Shown here piece after piece: positions 6,940 through 16,014 of a stretch of DNA of 37,618 nucleotides. Within the stretch, counting starts at the first letter, position 1. Each line of letters begins with the position of its first letter. Where the stretch lies: the NCBI GenBank assembly GCA_016789745.1, contig JAEUQF010000393.1:1-37618 (forward strand), read 5' to 3'. A model generated the notes under the pieces. That model did not search any database. It worked only from the letters and a program-made list of their open reading frames with translations, and was not told the DNA's origin. The stretch comes from Bryobacterales bacterium (GTDB taxonomy: Bacteria; Acidobacteriota; Terriglobia; Bryobacterales; Bryobacteraceae). Made by a program: the position numbers and the translations under genes.

Positions 6940-9294
6940 ATGAGGTCACCCCTCACCCTCGTAGTCCCGTTCGCCGCCCTCTTCCCTGCCCTCCTGCCGG
7001 CGCAATCCCCTTCCGCGCAGGCCATCCTCTCTTCGAAATGTGTGGTCTGCCATGGCACCACGCAGATGTCCGGCCTGGATCTGCGATCGCGTGAATCGCT
7101 GCTGAAGGGCGGGAAACGCGGACCGGCGCTGGTGCCCGGCAAGTCATCCGAGAGTCTCCTCTTTCAAGCTATCCAGGGGCAGGGCAGCCTGCGGATGCCG
7201 CCCGGCAAGTCGAGTCTGACGGCTGCGGAGATCGGCACCATCCAGAAATGGATCGACGCCGGTGCTGCGTTCGACAGCAAGGCGAAGGTGGATGCGGTGT
7301 GGTGGAGCTTCCGGAAGCCGGAGCGTCCGGTGGTGCCGGCGGGTGCGGCTAATCCGATTGATGCGTTCGTGCTGGCGAAGTTGAAGGAGAAGGGGCTGGC
7401 GCAGGTGGGTGAGGCCGACCGGCGCACGCTGGTGCGGCGGGCTTACTTCGACCTGCACGGGCTGCCGCCAACGCCGGAGCAGGTGGATGAGTTCCTGAAA
7501 GACGCGTCGCCCGATGCTTACGCGAAGCTGATCGACAAGCTGCTGGAGTCGCCACGGTATGGGGAGCGATGGGGCCGTTACTGGCTGGACCTGGTGCGGT
7601 ATGCCGATACATCGGGCTTTGAGACGGATCACTTCTTCGTAAGCGCGTGGCGCTATCGCGACTACGTGATTGAAAGCTTCAACAACGATAAGCCCTACAA
7701 CACGTTTCTGCAGGAGCAGGTGGCGGCGGACGAGCTATGGTCCACCAGTGTGGATCTGGAAGGCACGTCGAAGCTGCCGAAGGAGAAGGAGATCAACCTG
7801 AAGCGGCGAATCGGCACCGCGCTGTTTACGATCGGCTCCTTCCCGATTGAGTACACCTACTATGGGGACCAGTTCCGGGCCGAGTGGCAGGCGGAAGCCG
7901 TGGATACGATCGGTGCGGCCTTTCTGGGATTGACGGTGGGCTGCGCGCGCTGTCATGACCATAAGTTCGACCCCTTCACGCAGCGCGACTATTACAAGAT
8001 GGCGGCGATCTTCTCCGGCAGCACGGAGCGCGAGATTCATTTAGGCAGCCTGTTCGACGTGCAGACCAGCACGCGCAGCTTTCCGTTGTTGGCGCATGCG
8101 GAGGCGACCAAGCGTATGGCACGCGGGCTGCGACCGCGGGGATCGGCACGCGGCGGCGCGGGTGCTCCTCCGAAGCCGACGGCCGAGGGCGATGTGCCGC
8201 CACCACCTCCGGCGGCACCGGATCCGGCCCGGGCGGCGATGCTGCAGAAGGTGGGCGAGGCCTATTTGCGAGCGCCGGAGCGGCCGCAGACGGCGCATGT
8301 GCTGGGGCACGACGAGTCGGTTCCGCCAACGCACGTGTTGGTGAAGGGCGATTGGAAGAACAAGGGCGAGAAGGTAGAACCGGGCTTCCCGGCGGCATTG
8401 CCTGGACCGAAGATCGTTGAGCCGGACACCTATGAGTTCATTCCAAAGCGGCGCAAGGCGCTGGCCTTATGGCTGACCGACGAGGGGCATCCGCTGACGG
8501 CGCGGGTGATGGTGAACCGGATCTGGCAGGGGCACTTCGGCGAGGGCTTGGTGCGAACGCCGAACGACTTCGGGCGGCAGGGCGAAGCGCCGACACATCC
8601 GGAACTGCTCGACTGGCTGGCAACGGAGTTCGTACAACAGGGCTGGAGCCTGAAGAAGATGCACCGGCTGATGATGCTATCGCAGACATACCGGGCTTCA
8701 AGCGTGGCGGCCAAGGACGCCCTGCAGAAAGATCCGGAGAACTACTATCTGAGCCGCATGAACCGGCGGCGGCTGGATGGCGATGCGATGCGCGACACGG
8801 TGCTGGCCGTTGCCGGATCGTTGAATCTGAAGATGGGCGGCGTGGGTATCATACCGCCATTGACGAAAGAAGAGATCCTGGCGGCGCGCATGCCGGAGTT
8901 GTGGCCGGCGCATCCGGATCCGGCGGAACATAACCGGCGGAGTGTGTATCTGCAAATGAAGCGATCGTTGACGCTGCCGCTGCTGCAGATCTTCGATGCG
9001 CCGGATTCGGCGACCAGTTGCGCGCGGCGGGAGCGATCGACGGTGGCTCCGCAGGCACTGGCGTTGATGAACAGCGAGTTCAGCGCGAGGCAAGCCAAGC
9101 GGTTTGCCGAACGTGTGGCGCAGAAGGCCGGGGAAGACAAGGGCGCGCAAGTGGAGTGGGCCTGGCGGATGGCGTTGGGCCGGCCTCCCAGGGAGGAAGA
9201 GCGGGCTACTGCGGTGGCGTATTTGGAGCGCAATTCGCTGGAGCGGCTCTGCCTGCTGGTATTCAATATGAGCGAGTTTCTCTATGCCGATTGA
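6940..9294 (+). CDS. Planctomycete-type cytochrome: PSCyt1 + DUF1549 + DUF1553 (module 2)
   Basis: 784 residues. A signal peptide (SPLTLVVPFAALFPALLPAQ) precedes a heme site CVVCH at residues 34-38, and the PSCyt1 signature follows (LKGGKRGPALVPGKSSES, RMPPGK). DUF1549 includes IDAFVLAKLKEKG, YWLDLVRYADTSG and a second heme-type motif CARCHDHKFDPF. A Pro/Ala/Gly-rich linker (about residues 395-435) precedes DUF1553 (HPLTARVMVNRIWQGHFGEG, STVAPQALALMN). It lacks the long central insertion of the module 1 protein, which accounts for its shorter length. It overlaps the next gene by 11 nt and heads the gene run that reaches the SDR gene at 15349. Confidence 0.92.
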   Translation: MRSPLTLVVPFAALFPALLPAQSPSAQAILSSKCVVCHGTTQMSGLDLRSRESLLKGGKRGPALVPGKSSESLLFQAIQGQGSLRMPPGKSSLTAAEIGTIQKWIDAGAAFDSKAKVDAVWWSFRKPERPVVPAGAANPIDAFVLAKLKEKGLAQVGEADRRTLVRRAYFDLHGLPPTPEQVDEFLKDASPDAYAKLIDKLLESPRYGERWGRYWLDLVRYADTSGFETDHFFVSAWRYRDYVIESFNNDKPYNTFLQEQVAADELWSTSVDLEGTSKLPKEKEINLKRRIGTALFTIGSFPIEYTYYGDQFRAEWQAEAVDTIGAAFLGLTVGCARCHDHKFDPFTQRDYYKMAAIFSGSTEREIHLGSLFDVQTSTRSFPLLAHAEATKRMARGLRPRGSARGGAGAPPKPTAEGDVPPPPPAAPDPARAAMLQKVGEAYLRAPERPQTAHVLGHDESVPPTHVLVKGDWKNKGEKVEPGFPAALPGPKIVEPDTYEFIPKRRKALALWLTDEGHPLTARVMVNRIWQGHFGEGLVRTPNDFGRQGEAPTHPELLDWLATEFVQQGWSLKKMHRLMMLSQTYRASSVAAKDALQKDPENYYLSRMNRRRLDGDAMRDTVLAVAGSLNLKMGGVGIIPPLTKEEILAARMPELWPAHPDPAEHNRRSVYLQMKRSLTLPLLQIFDAPDSATSCARRERSTVAPQALALMNSEFSARQAKRFAERVAQKAGEDKGAQVEWAWRMALGRPPREEERATAVAYLERNSLERLCLLVFNMSEFLYAD

Positions 9295-10696
9295 TGTTTC
9301 GAGACGGCGCTTTCTGCAGAACGCGGGATTGGGGATCGGCTGGCTGGCGGCGGCGGATCTGCTGGCGGGAGAAGGAGGGCGTGCGCCCCAGGCCGCGACC
9401 TTGCCGGCGACTGCCAAGCGGGTGATCTCGCTATTCATGCAGGGCGGCCCGAGCCAGGTGGATACGTTCGACCCGAAGCCGCTGCTGCGGAAGTTGCACG
9501 GCAAGCATCCGCCGGCAAGTTTCGGCAATGAAGACTTCCAAAACGGCAAGTTCAGCGAGCAGGTGATACTGGGGTCGGCGTGGCAGTTCGCCAAGCAGGG
9601 CCAATCGGGGCTGGAGGTGTCGAACATGCTGCCGCATACGGCCAAGTGCGCCGATGATCTGGCGGTGATTCGCTCCTGCTATCACGAAGGCTTCACGCAT
9701 TCGCAAGCGCAGTTTCTGATCAACAATGGCTGGCCTCGGATCGGGCGGCCGAGCTTGGGGTCATGGATTCTGTACGGGCTGGGGTCGGAGAACCAGAACC
9801 TGCCGGGCTTCGTGGTGCTCCTCGAAGGCGGCGTGCGGTCGGGTCCGGCGGTGTACGGGCAGGGTTTTCTGCCAGCGGCGTTCCAGGGGACGTCGTTCCG
9901 GCCGGGGCGGAATCCGATCCTGAATCTGCAGCCATCTACGGGCATGAGTTCGGAGGAGCAGAAGGATCTGCTACAGACGCTGAAGACGTTCAACCAGCAG
10001 CACCTGGATGCGCGCAACGGCGATTCGGAGTTGAGTGCGCGGCTGTCTTCGTACGAGTTGGCGTTTCGCATGCAGATGGCGGCGCCGGAAGCGACCGACA
10101 TCTCCAGCGAGAGCGATGCGACCAAGAAGCTGTACGGTTTGGATGATCCGGTGAGTGCCGATTTCGGAGGACGATGCCTGCTGGCGCGGCGGCTGGTGGA
10201 GCGCGGCGTAAGGTTTGTTCAGGTGTGGTCCGGCAACGGGATGAACGCCACCGATTGGGACGGGCATATCGACTGCGATAAGAACCATGCGGCGAAAGCA
10301 GCGCAGACGGACAAGGCCGTGGCCGGGCTTTTGACGGACTTGAAGTCGCGCGGGCTTCTGGAAGACACGTTGGTGATCTGGGGCGGCGAATTCGGACGCA
10401 GCCCGACGTCCGATGGCGGGCAGGGCGGCGCGGCGGGCCGGGATCATAACCCCTATGGGTTCAGCCTTTGGATGGCTGGCGGCGGTGTGAAAGGCGGGCA
10501 GGTGATCGGCGGAACCGATGAATTGGGGTTGCGTGCCGTAAAGGACCCGGTACATCTGCATGACCTGCATGCGAGCATTCTGGCGTTGTTGGGGCTGGAC
10601 CATTTGAAGCTGACGTATCCGTATAACGGCCGCGATTTCCGGCTTACCGATGTCGGTGGGAAGACGGATCTGGTCGAGAGACTTCGCAAAGGATAG
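9284..10696 (+). CDS. DUF1501 family protein, Tat signal (cytochrome module 2)
   Basis: 470 residues. The N-terminus SRRRFLQNAGLGIGWLAAAD is a textbook twin-arginine signal, so the folded protein is probably exported by Tat. Family landmarks are MQGGPSQVDTFDPKP near residue 52, RRLVERGVRFVQVWSG, and WGGEFGRSPTSDGG with GRDHNPYGFSLWMAGGG. The start codon lies inside the last codons of the cytochrome gene, so the pair is translationally coupled. The stop is TAG, which matters because it shows that TAG is a working stop codon in this genome (see rsmG). Function beyond association with DUF1549/DUF1553 cytochromes is unknown. Confidence 0.92.
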   Translation: MPIDVSRRRFLQNAGLGIGWLAAADLLAGEGGRAPQAATLPATAKRVISLFMQGGPSQVDTFDPKPLLRKLHGKHPPASFGNEDFQNGKFSEQVILGSAWQFAKQGQSGLEVSNMLPHTAKCADDLAVIRSCYHEGFTHSQAQFLINNGWPRIGRPSLGSWILYGLGSENQNLPGFVVLLEGGVRSGPAVYGQGFLPAAFQGTSFRPGRNPILNLQPSTGMSSEEQKDLLQTLKTFNQQHLDARNGDSELSARLSSYELAFRMQMAAPEATDISSESDATKKLYGLDDPVSADFGGRCLLARRLVERGVRFVQVWSGNGMNATDWDGHIDCDKNHAAKAAQTDKAVAGLLTDLKSRGLLEDTLVIWGGEFGRSPTSDGGQGGAAGRDHNPYGFSLWMAGGGVKGGQVIGGTDELGLRAVKDPVHLHDLHASILALLGLDHLKLTYPYNGRDFRLTDVGGKTDLVERLRKG

Positions 10697-10701
10697 ACAC
10701 C

Positions 10702-11112
10702 ATGCGTGCCCTCTTTCTTGCTCTGCTGCTAACGATTGCCGCCTATGCCGCCGGCCCCCAGGACGGGGTGAAGGAAGCGGCGGAGGGCTGGACCCAGGGT
10801 GCGGTGAAACAGGACGCCGGTGCCTTGAAGCGCTATCTGGCGGAGGATCTGCAATACGCCCATGCGGGCGGGCAGTTGCAGAACAAAGAGGAGTACATTC
10901 GCGCGGTGACCACGGGTCCGGCGCGGTATGAGAGTTTCACGTTTTCCGATTGGAAAGTAGTTTCGTATGGGAAGGCTGCCGTGCTCACGGCGTTCGTGGA
11001 TGTGAAATTGGTGGGCCGCGACAGCTTCCGGGTTCGCACGTTGCAGGTGTACGTAGAAAACAACGGCCAGTGGCAAATGGCCGCGCATCAATCGACTCGA
11101 CTGAATCGTTAA
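10702..11112 (+). CDS. Exported NTF2-like / SnoaL-DUF4440-type protein
   Basis: 136 residues with an N-terminal signal peptide (MRALFLALLLTIAAYAAG). The rest has the pattern of the cone-shaped NTF2-like fold: an N-terminal helix (GVKEAAEGWTQGAVKQDAGAL), LAEDLQYAHAGGQLQNKEEYI, then beta strands ending in VYVENNGQWQMAAHQSTRL. That ending is typical of DUF4440/SnoaL-like proteins. Members include isomerases, hydrolases and binding proteins, and nothing here fixes the activity. It begins 5 nt after the DUF1501 stop and ends 26 nt before the TonB receptor start, so it probably belongs to the same transcript. Confidence 0.75.
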   Translation: MRALFLALLLTIAAYAAGPQDGVKEAAEGWTQGAVKQDAGALKRYLAEDLQYAHAGGQLQNKEEYIRAVTTGPARYESFTFSDWKVVSYGKAAVLTAFVDVKLVGRDSFRVRTLQVYVENNGQWQMAAHQSTRLNR

Positions 11113-11138
11113 ATCCATAGCGCCTTCTGGGAGGGCCA

Positions 11139-14100
11139 GTGCATAGGACCTTGTCGTTTCTAACGCTCGTGGTGTGTCTGCAGGTAGCGGCCATCGCGCA
11201 GGAATCCCGCGGAACTCTGCTGGGGAGAGTTTCCGACCAGACCGAAGCGGTCATCGCCGGCGCCAGTGTGGAAGCACTGAACGTCGATACCGGCATTCGG
11301 CTGAACTCGAAAACCAACAGCACGGGGGACTATATCTTCCCGCTGCTGGTGCCGGGCAACTACACGGTGAAGGTGGAAGGCCAGGGCTTCAAGACCGCGA
11401 CACGCAGCGGCATTCAAGTGCGTGTGAATGACCAGGTGACGATCAACGTGACGCTGGAGTTAGGGCAGGCGTCGCAGGTGGTGGAGGTGAGCAGCGCGAC
11501 GCCGTTGCTGGACACGTCATCATCGTCGATTGGCTTCGTGGTGGACAGCAAGACGATTCTGGAACTGCCGTTGAAGGACGGCATGGTATTGACGATGGCG
11601 ACGCTGGCGCCGGGCGTGATCTTCACGCCGGAATCGGCGGGTTATGTGCGGCCGTTTGATACGAGTTCGCCGTCGACGATGTCGATAGACGGCACGCGTT
11701 CGGGCAGCAACCAGTTCATGATGGACGGCGCGCCGAACATGCAGGGGACGCAGGTGGCCTATTCGCCGCCGCCCGGCGTGGTGGATGAGTTCAAGGTGCA
11801 GGCAGCGACGTTCGATGCCTCGTCGGGCTTCATGGGCGGGGCGTCGATCAACATGAGTTTGAAGTCCGGGACCAATTCGCTGCATGGGCAGGTTTACGGG
11901 TTTATCCAGAACCCGGTGTTGAACGCGGACCGGTTCTTCCGTCTGGCGGCGGGCAAGCCGCAGTTCCGGCTGTACCGGTATGGCGGCAGCGTAAGTGGCC
12001 CGGTGAAGATCCCGAAGCTGTATGACGGTAAGAACCGGACGTTCTTCATGTATGGGTACGAGGGAATCTGGAGCTTTGACCCATCGCCGTTCATTGTGGA
12101 ATCGGTGCCGAACGCGGCGGAGCGGGCGGGCAATTTTTCGGGGCTGCTGAACACGTTCGGCTCGCGGTATCAGATCTACGATCCTTATTCGATTGCACCG
12201 GCGGGGAATGGGCGGTTCAGCCGGCAGCCGCTGCCGGGGAACATTATTCCGGCCAGCCGGATTGACCCGATCGCGCGGAACATCGCGCAGTTGTGGGATC
12301 CGGCGAACCAGCCCGGAGCAGGCGATGGGACGAACAACTACGTACGCGGGCGCAATTCCCAGGACACGTATTGGAACCACATTGTCCGCATTGACCACAA
12401 CATTTCGGTGCAGAACCGTTTTTACGTGCGGACGAACTTCACGGACCTGCAGCGGCCGCAGAACATCAAGCACAACAACGCGGTTGGGGATAACTTCTAC
12501 CGGTATAACAAGGGCTTCGGGTTTGACGATGTGCATACGGTGTCGCCAGGCATGGTGCTGAACATGCGGTATACGTTGACGCGGTTCATCACGGGCAACA
12601 CGCCGTACCAGTTGAATTGGGACCTGGCGGGGCTGGGCTTTTCGCAGGACTACATCCGGCAGATCGGCAACGTGGACCCGCGCTATCTGAAGCTGCCGAA
12701 TGTCAACCCGGCGGGCTATGCGCCATTGGGTGGGGTGAATGCGCGGAACAACACGGCGACGGACATCCATGAGGCGGCGATCAACGGGACGTCGGTGGCG
12801 GGGTCGCATACGCTGCGGTACGGGTTTGCGTATCGCGTGTACCGAAGGAACACGTTCAACCTGGGCAATTCGGCGGGCACGTTGAACTTCGATACGACGT
12901 GGACACGCGGGCCGCTGGATAACTCGCCTTCGGCGCCGATGGGGCAATCGCTGGCATCGTTCCTGTATGGGCTGCCGACTTCCGGCAACTTCACGATACA
13001 GGACAGCTATGCGGAACAATCGACGGTGCCGGCGCTGTTCCTGCAGAATGACTGGAAGGTGACGCGAAAGCTGACGTTGTCGATGGGGTTGCGTTTTGAG
13101 CGGCCCTCGCCAGTAACGGAGCGGTTCAACCGCAGCATTCGTGGCTTTGACAATACGGTGGCGAGCCCGATCCAGGCACAGGCGCAGGCCAACTATGCGC
13201 GGAACCCGATCGCGGAGTTGCCGGCGAGCCAGTTCCGCGTGGTGGGCGGGCTAAACTTCGCGGGCGTGGGCGGACAGCCGCGGGAGCTTTGGAAGACGAA
13301 TCAGAACTTCTTCATGCCGCGCTTTGGCTTTGCTTATTCGCTGAATGAGAAGACGGTGATTCGCGGCGGCTACGGCGTGTTCTTCGATGCGCTGGGCGTG
13401 GTGAACGTGCACGTGAACCAAGCCGGGTTCAGCCAGTCGACCGATCTGGTGTCCTCAGTAGATAACGGGCTGACGTTCCAATCGCTGCTGCGCAATCCGT
13501 TCCCGGGAACGCTGCTGCAGCCCTTGGGCGCGGCCGGTGGGTTGAGCACGAATCTGGGCCAGAACATCAGCTTCTTCCAGAACGACACGACGTCGTCGTA
13601 CATGCAGCGGTGGCAGGTGGCGGTACAGCGGGAGTTGCCGGGACGGTCGCTGATTGAAGCGTCGTACGTGGGCAACCGCGGGACGCGGATGCAGATCAAC
13701 CGCGATTTGAATCCGATTCCGGAGCAGTATCTGAGCAAGTCGCCGGCGCGCGATGACGCGGCCATCAACTTCCTGAGCGCGCAGGTGGCGAATCCGTTCT
13801 ATCCCCTGTTGCCGAAGACGAATCTGGCGGGGACGACGGTGCAGCGGGCACAGCTGCTGCGGCCGTATCCGCACTTGAACAGCCTGAGCGCGAATGAGAA
13901 CAACGGGTATTCGTGGTATCACTCGGCTCAGGTGCGATTGGAGAAGCGGCTGTCGCACGGGATATCGGCGTCGTTGAGTTATACGTTCTCCAAGCTGATG
14001 GAAGCGACGTCCTATCTGAACGGGTTCGACATTCTGCCGGAGGAAGTGATCTCGGGGCAGGACCGGCCGCATCGTACGACGCTGACGTTCCTGTACGAGA

Positions 14101-14594
14101 TGCCGTTCGGGAAGGGGCGGACGTTTGTGGGTCCGGAGAACCGGGTGGTGTCGTCGCTGCTCAGCGGGTGGCAGGTGCAGGGAATCTTCACGGCGCAGAG
14201 CGGGGCGCCGCTGGCGTTCGGCAATGTGATCTTCCGAGGCGATTTGAAGGATGTGCAACTGCCTTCGGATCAGCAGACGGTGAACCGCTGGTTCAATACC
14301 AGTGGCTTTGTGACTGACCCGCGGCTGCAATTGGCTTCGAATGTCCGGCGGTTCAACAGCCGCTTTGCGGGCATTCGGGCGGATGGGCCGAACAACTGGG
14401 ATCTGTCGTTCATCAAGAACACGCGGATCAACGAGCGGGCGCAGGTGCAGTTCCGGGCCGAGGCGATCAACGCCATGAACCATCCGCAGTTCACGCCGCC
14501 GAACACGACGCCAACCAGCACGGCGTTCGGGCAGGTGACGGGCGAGTTCGCATGGCCGCGGGTGATTCAGTTTGGATTGAAGGTACTTTTCTAA
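11139..14594 (+). CDS. Oar-like TonB-dependent receptor with carboxypeptidase-regulatory-like N-terminus
   Basis: 1151 residues from a GTG start preceded by a good Shine-Dalgarno (GGGAGGG). After a signal peptide (LSFLTLVVCLQVAAIAQ) comes a carboxypeptidase-regulatory-like beta-sandwich (about residues 22-110: GTLLGRVSDQTEAVIAGASV, STGDYIFPLLVPGNYTV). A plug-like region follows (LELPLKDGMVLTMATLAPGV; SIDGTRSGSNQFMMDGA), then a long beta-barrel ending in the aromatic residue of VIQFGLKVLF, the usual outer-membrane C-terminus. Such receptors are expanded in Acidobacteriota and are thought to import large substrates or act in surface adhesion. The ligand is unknown. The SDR gene starts 2 nt after its stop. 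Confidence 0.92.
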   Translation: MHRTLSFLTLVVCLQVAAIAQESRGTLLGRVSDQTEAVIAGASVEALNVDTGIRLNSKTNSTGDYIFPLLVPGNYTVKVEGQGFKTATRSGIQVRVNDQVTINVTLELGQASQVVEVSSATPLLDTSSSSIGFVVDSKTILELPLKDGMVLTMATLAPGVIFTPESAGYVRPFDTSSPSTMSIDGTRSGSNQFMMDGAPNMQGTQVAYSPPPGVVDEFKVQAATFDASSGFMGGASINMSLKSGTNSLHGQVYGFIQNPVLNADRFFRLAAGKPQFRLYRYGGSVSGPVKIPKLYDGKNRTFFMYGYEGIWSFDPSPFIVESVPNAAERAGNFSGLLNTFGSRYQIYDPYSIAPAGNGRFSRQPLPGNIIPASRIDPIARNIAQLWDPANQPGAGDGTNNYVRGRNSQDTYWNHIVRIDHNISVQNRFYVRTNFTDLQRPQNIKHNNAVGDNFYRYNKGFGFDDVHTVSPGMVLNMRYTLTRFITGNTPYQLNWDLAGLGFSQDYIRQIGNVDPRYLKLPNVNPAGYAPLGGVNARNNTATDIHEAAINGTSVAGSHTLRYGFAYRVYRRNTFNLGNSAGTLNFDTTWTRGPLDNSPSAPMGQSLASFLYGLPTSGNFTIQDSYAEQSTVPALFLQNDWKVTRKLTLSMGLRFERPSPVTERFNRSIRGFDNTVASPIQAQAQANYARNPIAELPASQFRVVGGLNFAGVGGQPRELWKTNQNFFMPRFGFAYSLNEKTVIRGGYGVFFDALGVVNVHVNQAGFSQSTDLVSSVDNGLTFQSLLRNPFPGTLLQPLGAAGGLSTNLGQNISFFQNDTTSSYMQRWQVAVQRELPGRSLIEASYVGNRGTRMQINRDLNPIPEQYLSKSPARDDAAINFLSAQVANPFYPLLPKTNLAGTTVQRAQLLRPYPHLNSLSANENNGYSWYHSAQVRLEKRLSHGISASLSYTFSKLMEATSYLNGFDILPEEVISGQDRPHRTTLTFLYEMPFGKGRTFVGPENRVVSSLLSGWQVQGIFTAQSGAPLAFGNVIFRGDLKDVQLPSDQQTVNRWFNTSGFVTDPRLQLASNVRRFNSRFAGIRADGPNNWDLSFIKNTRINERAQVQFRAEAINAMNHPQFTPPNTTPTSTAFGQVTGEFAWPRVIQFGLKVLF

Positions 14595-14596
14595 AG

Positions 14597-15349
14597 ATGG
14601 CAAATCGAGTAGCTTTGGTGACCGGTGCCGGCAGCGGCATCGGTCGCGCTTCAGCGCTGGCGCTGCAGGCCGGTGGTTACGACGTGGTGATCGCCGGCCG
14701 GCGGGCTTCGGAACTGGACAAGACGGTGGCAAAGGCGGCGTCTGCGGGCGGCCGCATGGTGCCGGTGGTGTGCGATGTGAGCCAGCCGGAGGCGGTGCAG
14801 GCACTGTTCGCGCGCATCAAAGAGGAGTTCGGACGCTTGGATGTACTGTTCAACAATGCGGGGTTGAATGCGCCGGGCGTACCGATTGAGGACCTGCCGT
14901 ACGAGACGTGGAAAGCGATTGTGGACGTGAACCTGACGGGCACGTTTCTGTGCGCGCAGGCGGCATTCCGGATGATGAAGGAGCAGGTGCCGCGGGGCGG
15001 GCGGATCATCAATAATGGGTCGATTGCGGCGTTCGCGCCGCGGCCGAATCATGTGCCCTACACGGCGACGAAACACGCGGTGACGGGCATTACGAAGTGC
15101 TTTTCGCTGGATGGGCGCAAGTATGACATTGCGTGCAGCCAGATTGATATTGGGAATGCGGCGACGGAGATGACGGATCGCATTGAGAACGGCGTGATGC
15201 AGGCGGACGGGACGAAGAAGGTGGAGCCGCGGATGGATGTGAAGCACGTGGCGAACATGGTGGTGCATATCGCGAATCTGCCGCTGGAGGCGAACGTGCA
15301 GTGGATGACAATCATGGCGACGAAGATGCCACTGGTTGGGCGCGGGTGA
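14597..15349 (+). CDS. Short-chain dehydrogenase/reductase (SDR)
   Basis: 250 residues from the ATG at 14597. An upstream in-frame ATG at 14552 would add 15 unconserved residues inside the TonB gene, so the later start is preferred because the Rossmann strand VALVTGAGSGIG normally begins at residue 4-6. Motifs are TGAGSGIG (9-16, NAD(P)H binding), NNAG (86-89) and the catalytic Ser142-Tyr155-Lys159 (NNGSIAAF, PYTATKH). It is a cytoplasmic oxidoreductase of the classical SDR family acting on an unknown alcohol or ketone. It starts 2 nt after the TonB receptor stop, so it is probably translated from the same message. Confidence 0.92.
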   Translation: MANRVALVTGAGSGIGRASALALQAGGYDVVIAGRRASELDKTVAKAASAGGRMVPVVCDVSQPEAVQALFARIKEEFGRLDVLFNNAGLNAPGVPIEDLPYETWKAIVDVNLTGTFLCAQAAFRMMKEQVPRGGRIINNGSIAAFAPRPNHVPYTATKHAVTGITKCFSLDGRKYDIACSQIDIGNAATEMTDRIENGVMQADGTKKVEPRMDVKHVANMVVHIANLPLEANVQWMTIMATKMPLVGRG

Positions 15350-15371
15350 GGCTGGATGGCATGATAGGATT

Positions 15372-16010
15372 GTGCCCTTTGAAAGCCTGCTAAGTGAGTT
15401 GTTGCCGGGGGATTTGCCGCATCGGGATGCGTGCGTGAAGAAGGCCGCGCAGCATTTGGCTTTGATTGTCGAGATCAACCAGCAGTTCAATTTGACGCGG
15501 ATTGTGGAATAGCGCGAGGCGGTGTTCAATCATGTGGTGGACTGCGTGATGCCGTGGAAGCTGTTCGAGGGCGCGCGGCGCGTGGTGGATGCCGGGACGG
15601 GTGCGGGGTTTCCGGGGATTCCGCTAGCGGTGCTGTTTCCCGAGACGCAGTTCACGCTGATTGAATCGACGCAGAAGAAGGCGCGGTTTGTGGAGAGCGC
15701 GGTAGAAGCGATGGGGTTGGAGAATGTGGACGTGGAGCCGGTGCGGGCGGAGGAGTGGCTGGCGTCGCACCCAGTGGATATTGTGACGGCGCGCGCGGTG
15801 GCGCCACTGGTGAAGGGGATCCCGCTGTTTGCGCCGGCGTTGAAGAAGGGGGCTCGGGTGCTGTTGTATAAGGGGCCGGAGATGGAGGCGGAGATTGCCG
15901 AGGCCGGCAATGAGTTGAAGAGGCGGAAGGCTACGGCTCGGGTGGTGATGCGGTATGAGTTGCCGGAAGGGGCTGGGGGGCGGAGTTTGGTGGAGGTGGT
16001 GGCGGGGTAG
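15372..16010 (+). pseudogene. rsmG: 16S rRNA m7G527 methyltransferase rsmG with in-frame TAG
   Basis: From a GTG at 15372 the frame reads as RsmG (GidB): an N-terminal helical part ending in EINQQFNLTRIVE, a TAG at 15510-15512 (codon 47), then REAVFNHVVDCVMPWKLF without loss of frame. The SAM-binding motif DAGTGAGFPGIPLA, LIESTQKKARFVE and VTARAVAPL follow, ending at 16010. The stop replaces one residue in a region that is ungapped in RsmG homologues, so a single base change explains it. RsmG methylates the 530-loop of 16S rRNA, and its loss is known to give low-level streptomycin resistance. A GTG at 15522 could start a protein lacking about 50 residues. The gene is normally beside mnmG near the origin and here is isolated. 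Confidence 0.85.
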
Positions 16011-16014
16011 GGGG

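Noticed and set aside
15510..15512. TAG in rsmG as evidence for a recoded genetic code
   Set aside because: TAG ends other genes here, for example the DUF1501 gene at 10694-10696 and rsmG itself at 16008-16010. Global recoding is therefore unlikely.
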